Source: Paraperibacillus marinus
GTDB lineage: Bacteria; Bacillota; Bacilli; Bacillales; DSM-1321
Assembly (NCBI RefSeq): GCF_046237605.1
Contig: NZ_CP143542.1
Span: forward strand, 2,480,001-2,544,000
Direction: 5' to 3'
DNA: 64,000 nt
The translations under genes and the position numbers were made by a program. The stretch's first letter is position 1. Each line of letters opens with the position of its first letter. Below the pieces are notes generated by a model, which worked only from the letters and a program-made list of their open reading frames with translations, was not told the origin of the DNA and did no database searches. Below, piece by piece: positions 59,887-64,000 of the stretch.

Positions 59887-60432
59887 TTATGAGTTTTGAT
59901 TATCTTCATACCATACTAATGCTTTTAGTTCCATTTCTTTTACAAACACATCTTTACCTTTTATGTAAGATTCAATATCATTAAGAAATTGCCTTGCCAG
60001 CTTTTCTTTTAATTCTCCGTAATTCTTCATCTCTAATGGATGCGACATTAAATAGTCTCTAAAAGCCAAGTGCCTTTTTATTTCATGACTGCCATTCTGA
60101 TAGATGTGGAGGTGGTGGGAGCGTTGATCCCCTCCTTTTTGAAAATATCTGCGGCCACGAATTCCATTTTCGCCTTTAGGTTTATATCCAAGGTTCTTCA
60201 TCTCGATGTTATATGTATCTACCTTATTAATGTCTTTAACAACAGGCATTATGTCTATTATCGGTTTTGCACTTAATCCTCGAATAGAGGTACTGCCAAT
60301 ATGATATATATTTATCATTTCATCCCCAAGTACAAGATTGATTTTTTCAGCCTCTTCCTTAAACATTTGAGACCATTTTTCATTGTATGGACATACTTCC
60401 ACATTTCGCACTTTATCCTCTCCAAAGGCCAA
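59887..60432 (-). CDS. GrpB-family nucleotidyltransferase-like protein
   Basis: The 181-residue protein has the GrpB/UPF0157 signature HIGSTSIRGLSAKPIIDIMPVV and, later, RRYFQKGG and HHLHIYQNGS. The GS-x10-D-x-D-like core is that of nucleotidyltransferase folds. One Bacillus member has been linked to glutamate/dephospho-CoA-type reactions, but general function is unsettled. The start shown (ATG 60432) precedes an NVEVCPYNEKW family start. Confidence 0.9.
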   Translation of the reverse strand: MAFGEDKVRNVEVCPYNEKWSQMFKEEAEKINLVLGDEMINIYHIGSTSIRGLSAKPIIDIMPVVKDINKVDTYNIEMKNLGYKPKGENGIRGRRYFQKGGDQRSHHLHIYQNGSHEIKRHLAFRDYLMSHPLEMKNYGELKEKLARQFLNDIESYIKGKDVFVKEMELKALVWYEDNQNS

Positions 60433-60557
60433 TTTGCTTTACTCTTTTCGTAAATATTCTGCTTTTAGAATAATTATATCTAGGGTGTTTTAATTATGTT
60501 TAATAGCTCGTATTAACGAAAGTGGAACTAGAATAAAAAAAACTATAAAGCAAAAAA

Positions 60558-60600
60558 AGCCGCACTCCCGGCCCTAAGACACAAGGAGTACAGCGCATTT
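60558..60600 (-). terminator. Terminator of the 152-residue protein gene
   Basis: On the minus strand GCTGTACTCC and GGGAGTGCGGC pair with G-T, then seven T. Confidence 0.65.
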
Positions 60601-60602
60601 TT

Positions 60603-61061
60603 TTATTTACGTGTAAAGCCCTCTTCTTCTAAATAAGAAGCAGCTGCACTGTAGGTAGTGAAGGTGCCGTCCAGGTTCATGCCAGCGTAGACATTCCACA
60701 TGTCCTCTTCCTCACGGATCAGTGTCAGGCTCTGGTTTTCACCATTCACCCACTCTTCTTCCTCCGGATCGAGGACATTTCCCTCTGCAGACAACGAAAA
60801 GATGGATTGCTCAATGATCGTGCGAAGCTCTCCTTCTGAAAAATCGCGGATATTCACCATGCCCCGGTCATCGGTTGGATAGCCGTTCAGCTTAGCGCCA
60901 TATACATATCCATTTCCGTTCGGATGCAGATGGTAGACCACATTCTTTTTCTCTTCAACACTCTCGTTATATTGGAAGTTAATCCGCCCGAGCGATACTT
61001 TTTTCTGCTCCAGCTCTGAAAACGATTCAATGATCGCCAATTTTTCTTCAAATGACAGCAT
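60603..61061 (-). CDS. Conserved Bacillaceae protein of unknown function
   Basis: The 152-residue soluble protein contains VVYHLHPNGNGYVYGAKLNG, DDRGMVNIRDFSEGELRTII and an acidic tract followed by LTLIREEEDMWNVYAGMNLDG. The pattern is familiar from Bacillus genomes, but I cannot name the family. ATG follows AGGGAGGC. It is 69 bases after the DUF2087 gene and may be in one transcript with it. Confidence 0.75.
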   Translation of the reverse strand: MLSFEEKLAIIESFSELEQKKVSLGRINFQYNESVEEKKNVVYHLHPNGNGYVYGAKLNGYPTDDRGMVNIRDFSEGELRTIIEQSIFSLSAEGNVLDPEEEEWVNGENQSLTLIREEEDMWNVYAGMNLDGTFTTYSAAASYLEEEGFTRK

Positions 61062-61130
61062 GTTGCCTCCCTGATTGCAGTTAATATTTTCAGTCCATTA
61101 TAGCACTGTGGAGGCGGTAAACCAAAATCT

Positions 61131-61433
61131 TTATAAATCCTGCCAGCGTGTCCGGCTTTCGCCGGTATGAACATGATAGACACTGTCTTCCCGATCCATG
61201 AAACCGTGGACGATGAATTCCCTCCGCAGTGTACAGAAATCCTCATGATACTGCTTTATGTACTCATTCAGCTCTTTTTCCGTATATTTCTTATGTGGAT
61301 CCAGCCCCGCTGCCAGATGCTCAAGCACCACCAGTTTTTTCTTTTTCTGTCCGGGAATGCTTTTCAGCCGCTCCTCTGCATCAAAAAAATTCCTGAGGAT
61401 GGACTGCTGATATTTCATTTGTGCTTCATCCAT
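61131..61433 (-). CDS. DUF2087-domain protein
   Basis: The 100-residue protein reads RNFFDAEERLKSIPGQKKKKLVVLEHLA, KYTEKELNEYIKQYHEDFCTLRREFI and DREDSVYHV, which is the DUF2087 pattern. These proteins are winged-helix-like and are often linked to MarR- or ArsR-type regulators. Start ATG follows AAAGGAGG. Likely regulatory, inferred from the fold only. Confidence 0.85.
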   Translation of the reverse strand: MDEAQMKYQQSILRNFFDAEERLKSIPGQKKKKLVVLEHLAAGLDPHKKYTEKELNEYIKQYHEDFCTLRREFIVHGFMDREDSVYHVHTGESRTRWQDL

Positions 61434-61475
61434 GTTGTTTCCTCCTTTTGTTCCTTGTAGTTGACCAGCTGTAAA

Positions 61476-61685
61476 TCACCTCAGAATGTCAAACATCTTT
61501 TCATAGGCAAAGGGCAAAGCGGCAGCGGTCATGACCCCAATAAGGACTGATGCCGCCGTGTAAGCCCTGAACTTCCCCACCGAAATTTCTTTTCTCTTCA
61601 GTGCCTTGATGAAAGCCTTTATTATAAAAAACACAGTCATGAATATGATGAAGGCTGAACCAAAACTTGCTGTAAACACTTCCAT
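61476..61685 (-). CDS. Small two-span membrane protein
   Basis: The 69-residue product has spans SAFIIFMTVFFIIKAFI and AASVLIGVMTAAALPFA with a basic loop (KALKRKEISVGKFR). ATG follows AAAGGAGTTG and lies 15 bases after the neighbouring membrane-protein gene, which suggests a two-gene unit. No family known. Confidence 0.65.
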   Translation of the reverse strand: MEVFTASFGSAFIIFMTVFFIIKAFIKALKRKEISVGKFRAYTAASVLIGVMTAAALPFAYEKMFDILR

Positions 61686-61700
61686 ACTCTATCAACTCCT

Positions 61701-61874
61701 TTACATAAACTTTAGCAGGAACGTGATACAAAGGCTTTGTGCAAAAGAAATCAGCAGGTCATTCTTCCAATAGGTTCTTCCAAAAGGACTGTATTTTCTT
61801 GCAAAAAAACTGAACAATCTCGCCACAGCAAAAATGCATATCCACAAACTGGAAAAACCTATTAAATCGAACAT
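61701..61874 (-). CDS. Small membrane protein paired with the next gene
   Basis: The ATG at 61874 after AGGGGGAA gives 57 residues: span FDLIGFSSLWICIFAVARLF, a basic loop (ARKYSPFGRTYWKN) and span LLISFAQSLCITFLLKF. It is followed after 15 bases by another two-span protein, so the two may form a complex. Family unknown. Confidence 0.6.
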   Translation of the reverse strand: MFDLIGFSSLWICIFAVARLFSFFARKYSPFGRTYWKNDLLISFAQSLCITFLLKFM

Positions 61875-62050
61875 ACAATTCCCCCTTTTATTCAAGAAAC
61901 TTACGCCGGATTTCTATCACTACTTCCTCGGGCCGATCCCAGTGCAACATAGTTTGATATTTTGAGCAAAAGTAAATGGCTTCTTGTGAAGTCCTTTTAG
62001 TTATTCCTTACTAAACTAAAGCACCGTTGGTTGAACAATATAAAGGATAT

Positions 62051-62509
62051 TTAGTCGTTACTATTATTTAAAATTTGGTTGGTAATATGATGTTCCATAT
62101 GTTCAAGGTAGTCCTGTATAAGCCAATCCAGGGTATTTTGATGGTTATTTCCCATATCACAAAGATAAGATAATTTCTCGGCAGGAATATTGATAATTAT
62201 ATTTATGACTTGATTATTTAGTGTTTGAAAAAGAGTTAGTATTTCATCAAGTGATCTTTCTTGATAATTCTGAGCTACCACCCATTCTTCTTGATTATAA
62301 GTTGGGATAACATATGGTTGTTCTTCATATTGAATTTTTACGAACCTCTCAATATTATTTACCGCAGAGTCACAAAGATCTCCTAATATCTCTTTTTTAG
62401 ACCATTTATTCAGTGATGGCCGAAAAGATATTTCTGTTTCTGACATTGCGTTGTATTCCTTTGGTAATGAGTGTATCCAGTGGTTTATTCTATTAATTAC
62501 ATTCTCCAT
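62051..62509 (-). CDS. DinB-superfamily protein
   Basis: The 152-residue protein has the DinB helices with NKWSKKEILGDLCDSAVNNIERF near the N-terminus and a C-terminal WLIQDYLEHMEHHITNQ with His residues. The first ligand region has Asp-Ser (LCDSAVNN) where His-Glu is common, so metal binding may differ from the protein at 29394. ATG follows GGAGGG. Function unknown. Confidence 0.82.
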   Translation of the reverse strand: MENVINRINHWIHSLPKEYNAMSETEISFRPSLNKWSKKEILGDLCDSAVNNIERFVKIQYEEQPYVIPTYNQEEWVVAQNYQERSLDEILTLFQTLNNQVINIIINIPAEKLSYLCDMGNNHQNTLDWLIQDYLEHMEHHITNQILNNSND

Positions 62510-62615
62510 ACTCGTACCCTCCCTTCAATATATAGTTATAAATAGTATTCTTTTAAAAACCTTAATTCCCCTTCTTCCACTCCCTCAGTTTAATTCGATT
62601 ATCTCCCGAATGCTC

Positions 62616-62927
62616 GCTTATTCGCAGGATTTCATCCGCCAAGGATAACATTCTTTGGCTGTAGGATGTGAATTGAGGACATTTAGGCTACGTGGAGGCA
62701 TAGTAAATAAAGGAGTAAGTTCACTTCTCCATATTCTACCATATCATGTACATCTCCACGCCGCCCTGGAGGCTTTCCCTCCCATGTCTCAACGGGTCAA
62801 TCGCCCTATCATTCCTTCGTCATGCCTGTCCAGGGGGTGGAGGCCAGTTTTGCTAACCTGATGGGTCAGTGCCCTTTTGTTGAAGAAATCTGGTACTCCG
62901 TACATATTTGAAATCCTGCGAATAAGC
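62616..62927. mobile_element. 312-bp non-coding element with 19-bp perfect inverted repeats
   Basis: GCTTATTCGCAGGATTTCA (62616-62634) is exactly inverted at 62909-62927. The interior has no ORF but a structured GC-rich core (CCGCCCTGGAGG, later CCAGGGGGTGGAGG, and two GGGTCA repeats). No clear target duplication. It may be a MITE-like deletion derivative, or the non-coding end of the adjacent IS110-family element. Confidence 0.55.
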
Positions 62928-62975
62928 CAAAACTCAGTCTATAATAATTGTTTCATGATTCTCTTCGAAAATTAA

Positions 62976-64000
62976 TTATGCTGCCTGCTCAGGCAAAGGT
63001 TGGACCTTATTTGAACAATAAGGCTCATTTTTACGTGCTAATCCAACAAAGATCCTGGCCAACTTGCCTACCAATTTCATGATGGACTTCATCTTTTTTA
63101 TTTTCTTTATCTTAACATTGCTGGAGTGGATCTCCTTAAATTCCGGGTTATTCATCACCAGGCTCATTGTAGCTAAATAAAGAAAACGTCTTAGTCTTGA
63201 TCTGCCACGCTTAGAAAGGACAATTTGGCCTTTCCACTTCCCGGAACTAGCTTCAGCCAGATGGAGACCGGCGTGACGGAGTAATGAATTGCCGTGGGAA
63301 AAACCGCTTAAATCTCCAGCCTCACCTAAAATTCCTGCCAGAGAGATTTCACTAATCCCTTTAATCATCAGTAATTTCTGTGCGTAAGGAATTTTAGCCA
63401 ATTCCTCTTTGATGGTACATTCAACCCTTTCAAGTTGTTGGACCGCAAGGGCATACTCTTCGAGTAATTGTTCAAGGTGTAATTTGTAGGCATCTAATGC
63501 TTGTCCTGTACCGACCGACTTTCTGGCAACGTTGAGAAGTAAGTATGCTTTCTTCATTCCAGGCTGCCTTTTCATCAGTGACTTCCAGCCAGCGACTATT
63601 TGATCGGGTTTCATGGAACGCAGTTCCAGTGGGGTTGGAAAAAGCCTTAGCGTTGCGATTGCCCCTTTGGCAGTAATGTCTTTGAATACCTCCCTGAGTT
63701 CAGGAAAAACAATATCAACCCAGCGGTTTAATTGATTAACAGAGCTCACAAGCCTTTTTACAATAACATCTCGGTTAGACATTAGGACCCTAAGTCTTTC
63801 AAATGCTTCTGGGGTGTTCCTTACAAATGAGTAGTAACCGTTCTTTACCATATCAGCGATTACCAACGCGTCTTTCTTATCACTCTTTGATTGTGTGTTG
63901 TCGCGGTTTTCTTTATTTCGTTTTACCAAATGAGGATTTACTGTCACCACTTCAATCTCTTTTTTTATTAGCCACTTGGATAGATTGATCCAGTAATGTC
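62976..64000 (-). CDS. IS110-family transposase, 5' end beyond the window
   Basis: At least 341 residues are visible; the frame is open to base 64000. The DEDD domain tail has HYWINLSKWL, VVTVNPHLVKR and the acidic KSDKKDALVIADMV. The C-terminal Tnp domain has LLMIKGISEISLAGILGEAGD and HAGLHLAEASSGKWKG with the expected catalytic Ser, then SKRGRSRLRRFLYLAT. IS110 enzymes recombine via a bridge RNA encoded in a non-coding end of the element. The first acidic residues of the DEDD site lie outside the window. The coding frame is undamaged, so the element may be active. Confidence 0.92.
   Translation of the reverse strand, partial: HYWINLSKWLIKKEIEVVTVNPHLVKRNKENRDNTQSKSDKKDALVIADMVKNGYYSFVRNTPEAFERLRVLMSNRDVIVKRLVSSVNQLNRWVDIVFPELREVFKDITAKGAIATLRLFPTPLELRSMKPDQIVAGWKSLMKRQPGMKKAYLLLNVARKSVGTGQALDAYKLHLEQLLEEYALAVQQLERVECTIKEELAKIPYAQKLLMIKGISEISLAGILGEAGDLSGFSHGNSLLRHAGLHLAEASSGKWKGQIVLSKRGRSRLRRFLYLATMSLVMNNPEFKEIHSSNVKIKKIKKMKSIMKLVGKLARIFVGLARKNEPYCSNKVQPLPEQAA

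Overview
The window looks like a chromosomal segment of a Bacillaceae bacterium (Bacillus sensu lato). Supporting signs are a ComK-family competence regulator, a YfmQ-like protein, a gamma-glutamyltranspeptidase and a thermolysin-type protease of Bacillus type, a CcpA-type cre box, AGGAGG ribosome binding sites, and sigma-A promoters. There are no rRNA, tRNA or CRISPR loci. The genus cannot be fixed from sequence alone.

Layout. 0-3 kb: the 3' part of a secreted esterase, a decayed region holding the last codons of a chloramphenicol acetyltransferase, a helically phased degenerate repeat array, and a secreted GH76 protein. 3-12.4 kb: an alpha-mannan type locus on the minus strand (GH38 alpha-mannosidase, two ABC permeases, sugar-binding lipoprotein). 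Its promoter carries an operator shared with the divergent GntR/LacI hybrid regulator plus a downstream cre box. A worn prophage fragment (primase piece, XhlA-like protein, holin, truncated amidase) sits between transporter and regulator. 12.7-17.2 kb: neutral protease, ComK paralogue, frameshifted Crp/Fnr regulator, MDR oxidoreductase. 17.6-20.5 kb: small membrane proteins, YfmQ-like protein and an SMI1/KNR4 pair.

20.5-28.3 kb: the most interesting unit, a tightly overlapping operon encoding a SWIM zinc-finger protein, a HEAT-repeat protein, a MoxR-type AAA+ ATPase, a DUF5682 protein and a VWA (MIDAS) protein, perhaps ending in a 34-codon ORF. MoxR-VWA pairs usually act as ATPase plus metal-dependent adaptor. 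The substrate here is unknown.

29-36 kb: DinB protein, gamma-glutamyltranspeptidase, a membrane-protein gene with a canonical A AAA AAG slippery heptamer, a secreted M1 peptidase and small proteins. 36.3-45.6 kb: a second sugar locus, one apparent operon of GH123-type beta-N-acetylgalactosaminidase, GntR/UTRA regulator, AgaS-like SIS protein, ROK protein, 5'-nucleotidase/UDP-sugar hydrolase and GH4 glycosidase, with an MHS-type transporter upstream. Together these suggest scavenging of GalNAc/galactose-containing glycans.

46-64 kb: accessory material. It holds a cyclic-phosphate receiver (cREC) protein, a broken lipoprotein gene, LysM protein, catalase-family peroxidase plus a degraded copy of its 5' end, a dead IS1595-type transposase, several frameshifted small genes, PAS-STAS protein, and a natural 600-nt class IIC group II intron lacking its ORF and placed right after a terminator. 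These are followed by MFS, kinase-like, GNAT, SPFH, SET-domain, YqcI, GrpB and DinB genes, then a 312-bp element with 19-bp inverted repeats and an IS110-family transposase running off the right edge. The many frameshifted genes point either to real decay or to homopolymer errors in the assembly.
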